A DNA stretch of 64,000 nucleotides from Psychrobacillus sp044762855 (GCF_044762855.1 NZ_JBIWFB010000009.1:149111-213110); one strand, 5' to 3'. Positions 52,117-62,234 are shown, counted from the first letter of the stretch. Translations and numbers: made by a program. Notes: generated by a model not told the origin, from the sequence alone.

Positions 52117-52689
52117 CTACCGGCTCCATAACTCTTGTAATGTTTTTGTATATAGTTCATGCTCTACCGCATGGATACGTTCTTCCGTTTGTTCTCTACT
52201 GCCATCGACTACTTCAATAGCTGCTTGTGCTAAAATTGGACCAGTATCCATTCCGGCATCTACATAGTGCACGGTTACCCCTGTTATCTTCACCCCATGC
52301 TCCATTGCTTGTCCAATGGCATCTTTTCCTGGAAACGCTGGTAGCAATGAAGGATGAATATTAATAATCCGGCTTGGATACGCTTCGAGTAAAACATTTC
52401 CGATTAAACGCATATATCCGGCAAGAATAATCCACTCTACATCAAGCTTAGTTAGCTTTTGTAAAACAGCTTGCTCATACGCTTCTTTTGAGGGAAAGCT
52501 TGAAGGTTTAATGGCAAGTGTCTCAATACCAGCAATACGCGCACGTTCTACTACATACGCATCTGGCTTATCTGTCACTACAAGCGATATAGTGCCAGAT
52601 AAATGTCCAGCTTCGGTTGCATCATAAATAGCTTGAAAATTACTGCCACTTCCTGATGCAAATACTGCAAATTTCGGTTTACCAGCCAT
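52117..52689 (-). CDS. purN: phosphoribosylglycinamide formyltransferase
   Basis: A 190-residue 10-formyltetrahydrofolate-dependent enzyme (GAR to FGAR). FASGSGSNFQAI binds the phosphate. The catalytic N-H-D set is in INIHPSLLPAFPG with the later MDTGPILAQ. Its start overlaps the purM stop by one base (TAATG), so translation is coupled. Confidence 0.96.
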   Translation of the reverse strand: MAGKPKFAVFASGSGSNFQAIYDATEAGHLSGTISLVVTDKPDAYVVERARIAGIETLAIKPSSFPSKEAYEQAVLQKLTKLDVEWIILAGYMRLIGNVLLEAYPSRIINIHPSLLPAFPGKDAIGQAMEHGVKITGVTVHYVDAGMDTGPILAQAAIEVVDGSREQTEERIHAVEHELYTKTLQELWSR

Positions 52690-53744
52690 TACACTAAACT
52701 CCCGTCATGTGTTCCGTTGAATAAAACACCTTCACCTTTCACAACACGACCGATTGTATATGCTTTTTCCCCATGAGCTTCAGCGATAGCAATTGCTCTA
52801 TCTGCTTCTTCCGCAGATAATGCAAGTACAAAACCAATACCCATATTAAACACATTATATAAATCTCGGTCCGTAAGCTCGCCTTTTTCTTTCAAAAGAT
52901 TGAAAATAGGGAGTACTTCCCATGAACCCAACTCCACTTCAACTGCCAAACCTTCTGGCATCATACGCGGTAGGTTTTCATAAAAACCACCACCTGTAAC
53001 ATGAGCCATTCCGTGAATAGCAAGTTCATTATGCATTTCCATAACAGGCTTTGCATAAATCTTTGTAGGTGTTAGAAGTGCTTTTCCAATTTCTCCAAGC
53101 CCTTCATAACCAGCAACTACTGTATCAGCAGAATAACCTTGCTCTTCAAATACTATTTTACGTACAAGTGAATAGCCATTGGAATGGACACCACTAGAAG
53201 CAATACCAACTAGTACGTCGCCTTCTGCAATTTTTTCACCCGTAACAATTTTCGATTTTTCACAAGCTCCAACTGCAAATCCAGCTAGATCATACTCATC
53301 TTCTTCATAGAGACCAGGCATTTCAGCTGTTTCCCCGCCGATTAATGCTGCACCAGATTGAACACAACCATCTGCAACGCCTTTGACGATTTGCTCAATA
53401 CGTTCAGGAACTGCTTTTCCAACTGCAACATAATCAAGGAAAAATAAAGGCTGTGCACCTTGTGCCACGATATCATTCACACACATTGCAACACAATCTA
53501 CCCCAATTGTATCGTGTGAATCTGTCATGAACGCAAGCTTTAACTTCGTACCAACGCCATCCGTTCCTGAAATAAGAACCGGTTCTTTATAGTTTAATGA
53601 AGACAAGTCGAACATTCCACCGAACCCACCAAAAGTACCCATGATACCTTTTCTAGCTGTACGTTCGACATGTGATTTCATTCGCTGAACTGCTTCATAG
53701 CCGGCTTCAATATTAACGCCTGCCTTTTCATATGCTTTTGACAT
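52689..53744 (-). CDS. purM: phosphoribosylformylglycinamidine cyclo-ligase
   Basis: A 351-residue AIR synthetase. The conserved SGTDGVGTKLKLA, DCVAMCVNDI and GGETAEMPG motifs of the PurM/SelD/HypE fold are present, and GIASSGVHSNGYSLVR marks the C-terminal half. AGGAGG precedes the ATG. It sits 11 bases after purF. Confidence 0.97.
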   Translation of the reverse strand: MSKAYEKAGVNIEAGYEAVQRMKSHVERTARKGIMGTFGGFGGMFDLSSLNYKEPVLISGTDGVGTKLKLAFMTDSHDTIGVDCVAMCVNDIVAQGAQPLFFLDYVAVGKAVPERIEQIVKGVADGCVQSGAALIGGETAEMPGLYEEDEYDLAGFAVGACEKSKIVTGEKIAEGDVLVGIASSGVHSNGYSLVRKIVFEEQGYSADTVVAGYEGLGEIGKALLTPTKIYAKPVMEMHNELAIHGMAHVTGGGFYENLPRMMPEGLAVEVELGSWEVLPIFNLLKEKGELTDRDLYNVFNMGIGFVLALSAEEADRAIAIAEAHGEKAYTIGRVVKGEGVLFNGTHDGSLV

Positions 53745-53755
53745 GTATAATCCTC

Positions 53756-55177
53756 CTATCGAACAAGCTCTTTTTCATGTGGTAATTTTGTATTTGGTTT
53801 AATTGGAGTCGGATACTCACCAGTGAAACAAGCTAAACAATGACCGCAGTTTTTTCCTTCATCCGTTCGACCAATCGCTTCTACCATACCTTCTACTGAT
53901 AAAAAGGAAAGTGAGTCTGCACCAATTAGTTCGCGCATTTCTTCCACACTATTATTAGAAGCGATTAGTTCTGAATCTGTACTAATATCTATTCCATAAA
54001 AACAAGGACTTTTTAATGGCGGTGAACTAATCACAACATGTACTTCTGCTGCTCCTGCTTCTTTCAACATTTTCACAATACGTTTGGAAGTAGTCCCACG
54101 CACGATGGAATCATCCACCATTACTACACGTTTTCCGGCTACAACTTGACGTACTGGTGAAAGTTTCATCTTCACTCCGCGCTCACGTAGATCTTGTGAT
54201 GGTTGTATGAAAGTACGTCCTACATAGCGGTTTTTAATAAGCCCCATCTCATATGGAATTCCAGAAGCTTCTGAAAATCCAATAGCTGCTGAAATACTAG
54301 AATCTGGAACCCCAGTAATAATATCTGCATCTACTTGAATCTCTTTTGCAAGCTGCTTCCCAAGTCGTTTTCTTGCCATATGAATATTAATACCGTCTAT
54401 GTTGGAGTCAGGTCGAGAGAAATAGACATACTCCATTGTACAAATCGCTCGCTCTGCTGGCTCCGAAAAACGTTCTGAACGTACACCTTCATCATTAATA
54501 ATAAGTAGTTCACCAGGTTCAACGGAACGAATAACATCTGCACCGATTAAATCAAATGCACTTGTTTCAGAAGCTACTACCCAAGCATCTCCTAACTTTC
54601 CTAATGAAAGTGGACGCATACCGTGTGGGTCCTGGGCTACTAATAATTTATCCTCTGTTAAAATAACGACTGCAAATGCACCATCTAATAGTCGAAGCGC
54701 TTCTTTCGCACGATCTACTACCGAATTATGGTGACTTTTTTTCAACAAATGTGCAATTACTTCTGTATCAGAAGTCGTTTGAAAAATACTACCTTGCTGC
54801 TCCAAATTGCGTTTTAAACGACCCGCATTGACGATGTTTCCATTATGTGCGATTGCCAGACTTCCAGTAGTCGAATTAAAAAGAAGTGGTTGCACATTTT
54901 CAAGACCCGATCCACCTGCAGTTGCATAACGAACATGTGCAACTCCAGCTTTTCCTTCTAGTTTTTCAAGCTTTCCATTACTGAAGACATCATTTACTAA
55001 GCCTTCACCTTTGACAGCTCGTAAAATTTGTCCGTCTGTTACGACAATTCCAGCGCCTTCTTGACCTCGATGTTGAAGCGCATGCAATCCATAATAACTC
55101 ATCGGTGCAGGATCTGGATGTCCCCAAATTCCGAAAACACCACATTCTTCGTTTAAGCCTCTGATTTCAGCAAGCAT
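53756..55177 (-). CDS. purF: amidophosphoribosyltransferase
   Basis: A 473-residue enzyme for the committed step of purine synthesis (PRPP plus glutamine to phosphoribosylamine). MLAEIRGLNEE is a propeptide removed to free the nucleophile C12 (CGVFGIW). HRGQEGAG and GNIVNA are the glutaminase motifs. VVMVDDSIVRGTTSKRIV is the PRPP loop. Cysteines in KNCGHCLACFTGE suit the iron-sulfur cluster of Bacillus-type PurF. The start is the ATG at 55177, 25 bases inside the purL 3' end; AAGGGG precedes it. Confidence 0.97.
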   Translation of the reverse strand: MLAEIRGLNEECGVFGIWGHPDPAPMSYYGLHALQHRGQEGAGIVVTDGQILRAVKGEGLVNDVFSNGKLEKLEGKAGVAHVRYATAGGSGLENVQPLLFNSTTGSLAIAHNGNIVNAGRLKRNLEQQGSIFQTTSDTEVIAHLLKKSHHNSVVDRAKEALRLLDGAFAVVILTEDKLLVAQDPHGMRPLSLGKLGDAWVVASETSAFDLIGADVIRSVEPGELLIINDEGVRSERFSEPAERAICTMEYVYFSRPDSNIDGINIHMARKRLGKQLAKEIQVDADIITGVPDSSISAAIGFSEASGIPYEMGLIKNRYVGRTFIQPSQDLRERGVKMKLSPVRQVVAGKRVVMVDDSIVRGTTSKRIVKMLKEAGAAEVHVVISSPPLKSPCFYGIDISTDSELIASNNSVEEMRELIGADSLSFLSVEGMVEAIGRTDEGKNCGHCLACFTGEYPTPIKPNTKLPHEKELVR

Positions 55178-57384
55178 GGTATTGCCCCTTTCCAAGCGGA
55201 ACGGAATTCGTCAACAGAACCGCTAATCCATTCAGTTCCGTCTTCGTTAGAAATAATTACTTTATTTGAATCTGTTACAGCACCAATTTGTACTGCATCT
55301 TTTGCGATTTCTTCAAATTTAGCTGCATTTTCAGGTTTAACCGTTACAAGGAAACGTGATTGAGATTCGCTAAACAATGCTGTTGTAGCAGAGCCATTAA
55401 TAGTAACTTCCACTCCAAGACCATTTGCACCGAACGCTTTTTCTGACAACGCAACTGCAAGTCCACCTTCTGCAATATCATGCGCAGATTGTACAACACC
55501 CGCTTGAATAGCTGAAAGTAATGCTTTTTGACGAGCCGCTTCTACTTCTAAATCAATCGAAGGTGCTTGACCAAAAATACGTTTTTCTACTAATTTTTGA
55601 AGCTCAGATCCACCAAATTCTGTTTTCGTTTCACCGATTACATATACGATATCTCCAGCTTGCTTCACGTCTTGAGTTGTTACATGTGCTAAATCTTCTA
55701 CAAGTCCAACTAAACCAATTGTAGGTGTTGGGTAAACCGCTGTACCGCTACGCTCGTTATACAATGAAACGTTACCACCGATAACTGGTGAATCTAATGC
55801 GATACATGCTTCTGAAATACCATCAGCAGATTTTTCTAACTGCCAGAAAATTTCTGGGTTTTCTGGATTACCAAAGTTTAAGCAGTCTGTAATTGCAAGT
55901 GGTTTCGCACCAGAACATACGACGTTACGTGCAGCTTCTGCTACAGCGATTTTCCCACCTACTACTGGATCTAAATAGATGTATCTTGAATTACAATCTG
56001 TTGTCATTGCTAATCCTTTATTCGTGCCACGTACACGTACTACAGCAGCATCAGAACCTGGTGTTACTACAGTACTCGTACGTACTTGGTAGTCATATTG
56101 ATCATAAACCCATTCTTTAGAAGCAATTGTCGGTTGTTGTAATAGGTTAAGAAGTGTCTCTTTATAATCCGTGACTTTCGGCTCCACGTTTTCCATTGCT
56201 TGATATTCTGTATAGTAAGCAGGTACAGATGAAGGCTTGTAATACACTGGTGCTTCTTCTGCTAATGCATCTGCTGGAACTTCTGCAACAACTTCTCCGT
56301 TATGAATTAGGCGAAGCATTTTATCGTTTGTTACTTTACCTACCGCTACACAATCTAAGCCGTACTTATCAAAAATTTTCACGATTTCTTCTTCGCGACC
56401 TTTTTTCACGACGATTAACATACGTTCTTGTGATTCAGAAAGCATCATTTCATATGCAGTCATACCTGTCTCACGTTGAGGAATATAATCTAAGTTTAAT
56501 TCCACACCATGACCAGCTTTCGAAGCCATTTCAGCTGATGAAGATGTTAATCCAGCAGCACCCATATCTTGAATTCCGATAAGAGCATCTGATTTTACAA
56601 CTTCTAAACAAGCTTCCAGTAAAAGTTTCTCCATAAATGGATCTCCAACTTGTACTGCTGGACGCTTTTCTTCCGAAGCTTCTGTCAATTCTTCCGATGC
56701 GAATGTTGCTCCGTGGATACCATCACGACCAGTTTTTGCTCCAGCATACATGACCGTATTGCCTTCACCAGCTGCAATCCCTTTTTGAATATCTTCATGA
56801 TTGATCAAACCTACGCACATTGCGTTAACTAGTGGATTCCCTTCATAACAAGGGTCAAATTGGATTTCTCCACCAACCGTTGGAATACCGATACAGTTAC
56901 CGTAACCAGCAATCCCTGCTACTACTTCTTCAAATAAGTATTTCACACGTGGTGTTTTTAACTCACCGAAGCGAAGTGAATTTAGCATTGCAATTGGACG
57001 AGCTCCCATTGAAAATACATCACGGATAATACCGCCAACACCAGTTGCCGCTCCTTGGTAAGGTTCGATTGCAGATGGGTGATTATGAGATTCCATTTTG
57101 AAAACAACTGCTTGACCGTCACCGATATCTACAATTCCTGCACCTTCACCAGGTCCTTGAAGTACTTGGGGACCTTTTGTAGGGAATTTACGCAATACAG
57201 GTTTCGAATTTTTATAAGAGCAATGCTCCGACCACATTACAGAAAAAAGACCAGTTTCCGTATAGTTTGGAAGACGTCCTAAAATCTTTTCAGCCATGTC
57301 AAATTCTTCGTCTGACATACCCATTTGTGTATATATTTTTTGTTCTTTAATTTGCTCCGGATTTGGTTCAAGCATGATTGACAT
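55153..57384 (-). CDS. purL: phosphoribosylformylglycinamidine synthase subunit II
   Basis: A 743-residue ATPase subunit of the three-part FGAM synthase (PurL, PurQ, PurS). It holds two PurM-like halves. MWSEHCSYKNSKPVL carries the catalytic histidine, and FKMESHNHPSAIEPYQGAATGVGG is next. The small-type length (about 740) is the form that needs separate PurQ and PurS, both present just upstream. It overlaps purQ by 17 bases and purF by 25. Confidence 0.97.
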   Translation of the reverse strand: MSIMLEPNPEQIKEQKIYTQMGMSDEEFDMAEKILGRLPNYTETGLFSVMWSEHCSYKNSKPVLRKFPTKGPQVLQGPGEGAGIVDIGDGQAVVFKMESHNHPSAIEPYQGAATGVGGIIRDVFSMGARPIAMLNSLRFGELKTPRVKYLFEEVVAGIAGYGNCIGIPTVGGEIQFDPCYEGNPLVNAMCVGLINHEDIQKGIAAGEGNTVMYAGAKTGRDGIHGATFASEELTEASEEKRPAVQVGDPFMEKLLLEACLEVVKSDALIGIQDMGAAGLTSSSAEMASKAGHGVELNLDYIPQRETGMTAYEMMLSESQERMLIVVKKGREEEIVKIFDKYGLDCVAVGKVTNDKMLRLIHNGEVVAEVPADALAEEAPVYYKPSSVPAYYTEYQAMENVEPKVTDYKETLLNLLQQPTIASKEWVYDQYDYQVRTSTVVTPGSDAAVVRVRGTNKGLAMTTDCNSRYIYLDPVVGGKIAVAEAARNVVCSGAKPLAITDCLNFGNPENPEIFWQLEKSADGISEACIALDSPVIGGNVSLYNERSGTAVYPTPTIGLVGLVEDLAHVTTQDVKQAGDIVYVIGETKTEFGGSELQKLVEKRIFGQAPSIDLEVEAARQKALLSAIQAGVVQSAHDIAEGGLAVALSEKAFGANGLGVEVTINGSATTALFSESQSRFLVTVKPENAAKFEEIAKDAVQIGAVTDSNKVIISNEDGTEWISGSVDEFRSAWKGAIPCLLKSEA

Positions 57385-58054
57385 GAGATTCCCTCCACTG
57401 TTTCACTATTGATTTGAATAATGCTAGCCCGTCTGATCCGCCCATAATATCGTTAGCAGCACGTTCTGGGTGAGGCATCATTCCTAAGACGTTTCCTCTT
57501 TCATTCACAATACCTGCGATGTCTTCAATACTACCGTTTGGATTTTCAGAAGCATATGTGAAAACGATTTGGTTGTTTTCTTTTAAACGAGTAAGTGTTT
57601 CTTCATCGCAATAATAGTTTCCTTCACCGTGCGCGATAGGAATTTGAATTACTTCGCCTTTTGAATACTCACTTGTAAATTGCGTTTCATTGTTTTCTAC
57701 TTTTAGACCAACTGTACGACACATGAATTTAAGATTTTTATTGCGTAGTAACGCTCCAGGTAGAAGACCAGCTTCGGTTAATACTTGGAATCCATTACAT
57801 ACACCTAAAACTGGTTTACCTGCTTCAGCAGCTTTTACCACTTCGGACATAACATTCGAGAAACGAGAAATCGCTCCGCAACGTAAGTAGTCTCCATAAG
57901 AGAACCCACCTGGTAATAAAACACCATCGAATCCGCTTAGATCTGTTTCATCATGCCAAACGTACTCTACTTCTTCCCCGAGCTCGTCTTTAATGGCATG
58001 ATACATATCTAAATCACAGTTCGATCCTGGAAAAACGATAACTGCGAACTTCAT
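57368..58054 (-). CDS. purQ: phosphoribosylformylglycinamidine synthase subunit I (glutaminase)
   Basis: A 228-residue class I glutaminase. The nucleophile cysteine is in LGVCNGFQ (near residue 86), and the His-Glu pair lies in MMPHPERA. FPGSNCDLD opens the protein. It supplies ammonia to PurL. It overlaps purS by 4 bases and purL by 17. Confidence 0.97.
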   Translation of the reverse strand: MKFAVIVFPGSNCDLDMYHAIKDELGEEVEYVWHDETDLSGFDGVLLPGGFSYGDYLRCGAISRFSNVMSEVVKAAEAGKPVLGVCNGFQVLTEAGLLPGALLRNKNLKFMCRTVGLKVENNETQFTSEYSKGEVIQIPIAHGEGNYYCDEETLTRLKENNQIVFTYASENPNGSIEDIAGIVNERGNVLGMMPHPERAANDIMGGSDGLALFKSIVKQWRESHVNHA

Positions 58055-58305
58055 TTGCCAGCTACCTCCTCAACTTCATAACGGTAGTCTTCGATAACTG
58101 TATTTGTAAGTAATTTTTCACACATTTCTTTTACGATTGCATCTAAATCACGATCTGACTCTTCGATTTGAAGCTCTAAAAACTTGCCGATACGAACATC
58201 TGAAACTTCTTTATAGTTCATAGAGTGAAGAGCACCCATAACTGCTGAACCTTGTGGATCTAGAACACTTTCACGTAATGTTACATATACTTTAACTTTT
58301 TTCAT
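58051..58305 (-). CDS. purS: phosphoribosylformylglycinamidine synthase subunit PurS
   Basis: An 84-residue bridging subunit that couples PurQ to PurL. VYVTLRESVLDPQGSAV, the KFLELQIEE strand and the C-terminal NTVIEDYRYE are typical. It overlaps both neighbours by 4 bases, so purC, purS and purQ are translationally coupled. Confidence 0.96.
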   Translation of the reverse strand: MKKVKVYVTLRESVLDPQGSAVMGALHSMNYKEVSDVRIGKFLELQIEESDRDLDAIVKEMCEKLLTNTVIEDYRYEVEEVAGK

Positions 58306-59018
58306 TTGAATAGTCCTCCTAGTCGGGAAAGTATGATTTCATAAACATCTGTTAAACTACCTAAATTACGTCTAAATACATCTTTATCAAGCTTGTTATT
58401 TGTTTCATCGTCCCATAGTCTGCAAGTATCCGGAGAGATTTCATCTGCAAGCAGTATTTCACCATTTGTAGTCTTTCCAAATTCTAGTTTCATATCGATT
58501 AGTGTTACACCGATTTCTTTGAAAATCGGCTGTAACACTTTGTTAATCTCCAGTGCTTTTGTTTTGATCGTCTCTATTTCTTCTGGTGTTGCAAGTTCTA
58601 GTAATGCAAGATGAGCATCTGTAAGTAACGGATCTCCGAGATCATCATCTTTGTAGTATAATTCTACAATCGGATGACTTAGAGTTGTTCCTTCTGCGAA
58701 TCCTAGTCTTTTTGCTAAACTACCTGCAGCTACATTTCGAACAACTACCTCTAAAGGAATGATCTCTACTTTTCTTACAAGTTGTTCATTTTCTGAAATT
58801 TGCTCGATGAAATGGGAGTCAATACCATGCTGTTTTAATTGGTTAAAAAGAATCGTTGTGATTTTATTGTTTAAATTTCCTTTACCAACAATTTCTTCTT
58901 TTTTCTCTCCATTAAAGGCTGTAGCACTATCTTTATAAGATACAAATAGGATATTTTCATCTTCTGTTGCAAATAATTGTTTTGCTTTACCTTCGTATAA
59001 TAGACGACCTTTTTCCAC
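58302..59018 (-). CDS. purC: phosphoribosylaminoimidazole-succinocarboxamide synthase
   Basis: A 238-residue SAICAR synthetase joining CAIR and aspartate. YEGKAKQLFATEDEN, the SYKDSATAFNG motif and the SPDTCRLWD motif are all present. The start is GTG at 59018 with GGAGG before it. 22 bases separate it from purB. Confidence 0.97.
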   Translation of the reverse strand: MEKGRLLYEGKAKQLFATEDENILFVSYKDSATAFNGEKKEEIVGKGNLNNKITTILFNQLKQHGIDSHFIEQISENEQLVRKVEIIPLEVVVRNVAAGSLAKRLGFAEGTTLSHPIVELYYKDDDLGDPLLTDAHLALLELATPEEIETIKTKALEINKVLQPIFKEIGVTLIDMKLEFGKTTNGEILLADEISPDTCRLWDDETNNKLDKDVFRRNLGSLTDVYEIILSRLGGLFK

Positions 59019-59040
59019 TGTGAATTCCTCCGAATATTGA

Positions 59041-60336
59041 TTAATTTAGTCCTAAACGCTCAAAAATCATGTCCACATGCTGAATGTGATAATTGTAATC
59101 AAAGCAATCATCCAGTTCTTCTTTTGAAAGTAGTGAAGTGATTTTTTCTTCCGCATCTACAAATGTGCGGAAAGCTGTTTGCGATTCCCAAGCTTTCATG
59201 GCAAGTGGCTGCACTGTGTCATACGCTTCTTCACGAGCCAAACCTTTGTCGATTAGTGCAAGTAGCACACGTTGGGAATAAATTAATCCTAATGTGGAAT
59301 CCATATTACGTTTCATATTTTCTGGGAACACCGTTAAATTCTTCACAATATTACTGAAACGATTTAACATATAGTTCAGTGCGATTGTTGCATCCGGTAA
59401 AATTACACGTTCTGCAGACGAATGAGAAATATCTCTTTCATGCCATAACGATACATTTTCATACGCTGTCATCATATAACCACGTATCAATCTTGCAAGT
59501 CCTGTCATATTCTCAGAACCAATCGGATTGCGCTTATGAGGCATAGCAGAAGAACCTTTTTGACCTTTTGCAAAGAACTCTTCTACTTCACGAGTTTCTG
59601 ATTTTTGTAAACCACGAATTTCTGTCGCAAACTTTTCAATTGAAGTTGCGATTAAAGCCAATGTACTCATATATTGTGCGTGACGGTCGCGTTGCAATGT
59701 TTGAGTAGAAATTGGAGATGCTGCAAGACCTAAGTTTTCACAAACATATTTCTCAACAAATGGATCGATGTTTGCATATGTTCCTACTGCACCAGACATT
59801 TTCCCAGTTTCAATCACTTTTGCCGCAGCTTCGAAACGGTCTAAGTTACGTTTCATCTCTTCTGTCCAAAGTGCAAGTTTTAAACCGAAAGTAGTTGGTT
59901 CTGCATGCACACCATGCGTGCGTCCCATCATTACTGTGTACTTATGTTCTTTTGCTTTATTTTCTAAGATTTCGATAAAGTTTAAAATGTCTTTACGAAT
60001 AATGACATTTGCTTGTTTGATTAAGTAAGAAAGAGCTGTGTCCACTACGTCAGTCGATGTTAATCCGTAATGAACCCATTTCCGTTCTTCTCCTAATGTT
60101 TCCGAAACTGCACGAGTAAATGCTACTACGTCATGTCTTGTTTCTTGCTCTATTTCTAAAATACGGTCCACATTGAATGATGCATTTTTTCGAAGTGCCA
60201 CAACATCTTCTTTTGGAATATCGCCAATTTCAGCCCATGCTTCACAAGCTAATATTTCTACTTCTAACCAAGCATTGTATTTGTTTTCTTCAGTCCAAAT
60301 GGCACCCATCTCCGGGCGAGTATAGCGTTCAATCAT
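59041..60336 (-). CDS. purB: adenylosuccinate lyase
   Basis: A 431-residue fumarase-superfamily lyase acting twice in purine synthesis (SAICAR to AICAR, and adenylosuccinate to AMP). GRTHGVHAEPTTFG, and the mobile signature loop GSSAMPHKRNPIGSEN with the catalytic serine, are present. AGGAGG precedes the ATG. 15 bases separate it from purK. Confidence 0.97.
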   Translation of the reverse strand: MIERYTRPEMGAIWTEENKYNAWLEVEILACEAWAEIGDIPKEDVVALRKNASFNVDRILEIEQETRHDVVAFTRAVSETLGEERKWVHYGLTSTDVVDTALSYLIKQANVIIRKDILNFIEILENKAKEHKYTVMMGRTHGVHAEPTTFGLKLALWTEEMKRNLDRFEAAAKVIETGKMSGAVGTYANIDPFVEKYVCENLGLAASPISTQTLQRDRHAQYMSTLALIATSIEKFATEIRGLQKSETREVEEFFAKGQKGSSAMPHKRNPIGSENMTGLARLIRGYMMTAYENVSLWHERDISHSSAERVILPDATIALNYMLNRFSNIVKNLTVFPENMKRNMDSTLGLIYSQRVLLALIDKGLAREEAYDTVQPLAMKAWESQTAFRTFVDAEEKITSLLSKEELDDCFDYNYHIQHVDMIFERLGLN

Positions 60337-60351
60337 TCAAGTTCCTCCTGA

Positions 60352-61473
60352 TTAAGACCAGATTTTAGATTGTTCAATTTCTTCTATAGTTTGTTCAATA
60401 TTAGTTGAAAGAATCGTAACATGTCCCATTTTGCGGTTGGTTTTTGCTTCGTTTTTTCCATAAAGGTGAACAGACCAGTTTGGATATTTACTTATAGAAT
60501 TTGTAAGTGCTATTACATGCTGCCCAAGAATATTTACCATTACTGTATTAGTCCAAAGCTTTGGCTCACGTAATGGCCAACCACACACCGCTCGAACATG
60601 TTGATGGAATTGCGAAATATTACATGCCTCTATCGAATAGTGACCAGAGTTATGTGGTCGTGGAGCCAATTCATTAATAAGAATTTCTTGTTCCTCTAAA
60701 ACGAACATTTCCACTGCAAGCGTTCCAACTAGGTTTAAATGATTAGCGATTCTATTTGCAGCTTCCATTGCTTTATCGGCAAGCGCCGTATCAATGCGAG
60801 CCGGTACAATTGTTTCGTGCAAAATATGATTTACATGAACATTTTCCCCAATTGGTAAGCAATACGTTTGTCCTTCACCGTTTCGTTGAACAATGACCGA
60901 TATTTCTTTCGTAAACGGAACAAATGCCTCCGCAATACAAGCAGAGTGTTCAAAAAGTGATTTAGCGAGCGGTAGCTCCTCTTTTGAATGGATTGTTTGT
61001 TGTCCTTTGCCATCGTATCCACCACGAGAAGTTTTTACGACACAAGGAAATCCAACTTCATCAATTCGTTGTTCAAGTTCTTCGAAACTACTTGCTTCGA
61101 CAAATTTCGCAACTGGTACGCCAGCAGCCTGCAATTCTGTTTTTTCTAGTATGCGATCTTGCGTAATTTTTACAAGTTCTGCACCTTGAGGAACATAGGC
61201 AATTTGTGATAGTCGTTTCAAACCTTCATAATCAATATTTTCAAATTCATAGGTAATTACATCACTTACTTCTGCAAGTTCCTCTAGCGCTGCTTCATCA
61301 TCATACGGTGCAACAATGCGGATATCTGCAACTTGACCACAAGGTGAGTCCATCGTCGGCTCCAATACCGCTACTTTATAGCCTGCTTCTTTTGCGGCTA
61401 ATGCCATCATACGACCGAGTTGTCCACCACCGATAATTCCAATAGTTTGTCCCGGATAAATTACTTTAGTCAT
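60352..61473 (-). CDS. purK: 5-(carboxyamino)imidazole ribonucleotide synthase
   Basis: A 373-residue ATP-grasp enzyme (AIR plus bicarbonate to N5-CAIR). GIIGGGQLGRMMALAAKEAG opens it. VVKTSRGGYDGKGQ is the ATP-grasp loop, and LINELAPRPHNSGHYS carries the metal ligands. It overlaps purE by 4 bases, and its product goes straight to PurE. Confidence 0.97.
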   Translation of the reverse strand: MTKVIYPGQTIGIIGGGQLGRMMALAAKEAGYKVAVLEPTMDSPCGQVADIRIVAPYDDEAALEELAEVSDVITYEFENIDYEGLKRLSQIAYVPQGAELVKITQDRILEKTELQAAGVPVAKFVEASSFEELEQRIDEVGFPCVVKTSRGGYDGKGQQTIHSKEELPLAKSLFEHSACIAEAFVPFTKEISVIVQRNGEGQTYCLPIGENVHVNHILHETIVPARIDTALADKAMEAANRIANHLNLVGTLAVEMFVLEEQEILINELAPRPHNSGHYSIEACNISQFHQHVRAVCGWPLREPKLWTNTVMVNILGQHVIALTNSISKYPNWSVHLYGKNEAKTNRKMGHVTILSTNIEQTIEEIEQSKIWS

Positions 61474-61958
61474 TGTAGTTCACCGTTACTTTCAAATACT
61501 TTGTTTTTCGTATCTTCTCTTCGTTTTTCTAATCGCTCTGCTATTTCTACATCTTGGATAGAAAGAATTTGTGCAGCTAATAATCCAGCATTCGTTGCTC
61601 CTGCTTTTCCGATTGCTACTGTCGCAACTGGCACCCCGCCTGGCATTTGCACAATCGATAATAACGAATCTAATCCATTCAGTGCTTTAGATTGTACCGG
61701 AACTCCGATAACAGGCAGCGTCGTCTTTGCTGCTACCATCCCTGGTAAATGTGCAGCTCCCCCAGCTCCTGCAATAATTACTTGAATTCCACGTGTTCGC
61801 GCCTGCTCTGCATATTCAAACATCAAGTCTGGCGTACGATGTGCAGAGACTACTTGTTTTTCGTACGGTATATTTAGTTCATCCAGGATTTCACAGCTAT
61901 GTTTCATTGTTTCCCAATCACTAGAACTACCCATAATTACACCAATTTTTGCGCTCAT
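61470..61958 (-). CDS. purE: 5-(carboxyamino)imidazole ribonucleotide mutase
   Basis: A 162-residue class I PurE (N5-CAIR to CAIR). MGSSSDWETMKHS holds the phosphate loop, VSAHRTPD the catalytic histidine, and AGAGGAAHLPGMVAA the second loop. AAGAAGGGA precedes the ATG. It is the first gene of the twelve-gene operon, about 150 bases downstream of the riboswitch. Confidence 0.97.
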   Translation of the reverse strand: MSAKIGVIMGSSSDWETMKHSCEILDELNIPYEKQVVSAHRTPDLMFEYAEQARTRGIQVIIAGAGGAAHLPGMVAAKTTLPVIGVPVQSKALNGLDSLLSIVQMPGGVPVATVAIGKAGATNAGLLAAQILSIQDVEIAERLEKRREDTKNKVFESNGELQ

Positions 61959-61980
61959 TATATTCGTCCCTTCTTAAACA

Positions 61981-62038
61981 AAAAATTCCCCAAATAAACT
62001 ACTCTCTACGGAAGAAAAGCAGTTTACTTGAGGAATTT
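61981..62038 (-). terminator. riboswitch-controlled terminator before purE
   Basis: The stem AAATTCCTCAAGTAAACT pairs with AGTTTATTTGGGGAATT (imperfect) around a purine-rich loop, followed by TTTTTTG on the minus strand, 20-odd bases before purE. It lies about 70 bases downstream of the aptamer, as expected for the expression platform. Confidence 0.8.
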
Positions 62039-62106
62039 AATTGCTTAGTTTGTGTCATTAATAACATACGCGAACACATCCTTTTAGCATAATCCAAAAG
62101 TTGCTT

Positions 62107-62180
62107 TCCCTCATAGTCCTGTCATTTACGGTGACATGGTAGAGACGCTAAAGCCAATTCTTTAGCATATATGGGGATAT
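62107..62180 (-). promoter_or_regulatory. purine riboswitch, guanine/hypoxanthine type
   Basis: On the minus strand the aptamer reads P1 CCCCATA, P2 GCTAAAG/CTTTAGC, the core junction TCTCTACC, P3 ATGTCA with loop CCGTAAA and TGACA, then GGACTATGAGGG closing P1. The base at the specificity position (the C in GGACTATG) is C, which pairs with guanine or hypoxanthine; adenine riboswitches have U. It shuts off the purine operon when guanine or hypoxanthine is plentiful. Confidence 0.92.
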
Positions 62181-62200
62181 AATTGTCTGTTGCTATTCAT

Positions 62201-62229
62201 ATTTTAACAAGACTAACAAGTGACGTCAA
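62201..62229 (-). promoter_or_regulatory. purE: sigma-A promoter of the purine operon
   Basis: TTGACG (62229-62224), a 17-base spacer and TAAAAT (62206-62201) on the minus strand, ending about 20 bases before the riboswitch aptamer. Confidence 0.85.
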
Positions 62230-62234
62230 CACAA

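Noticed and set aside
62107..62180. Adenine-type reading of the purine riboswitch
   Set aside because: The specificity base is C, not U, and the context is the de novo purine operon, so guanine/hypoxanthine sensing is preferred.
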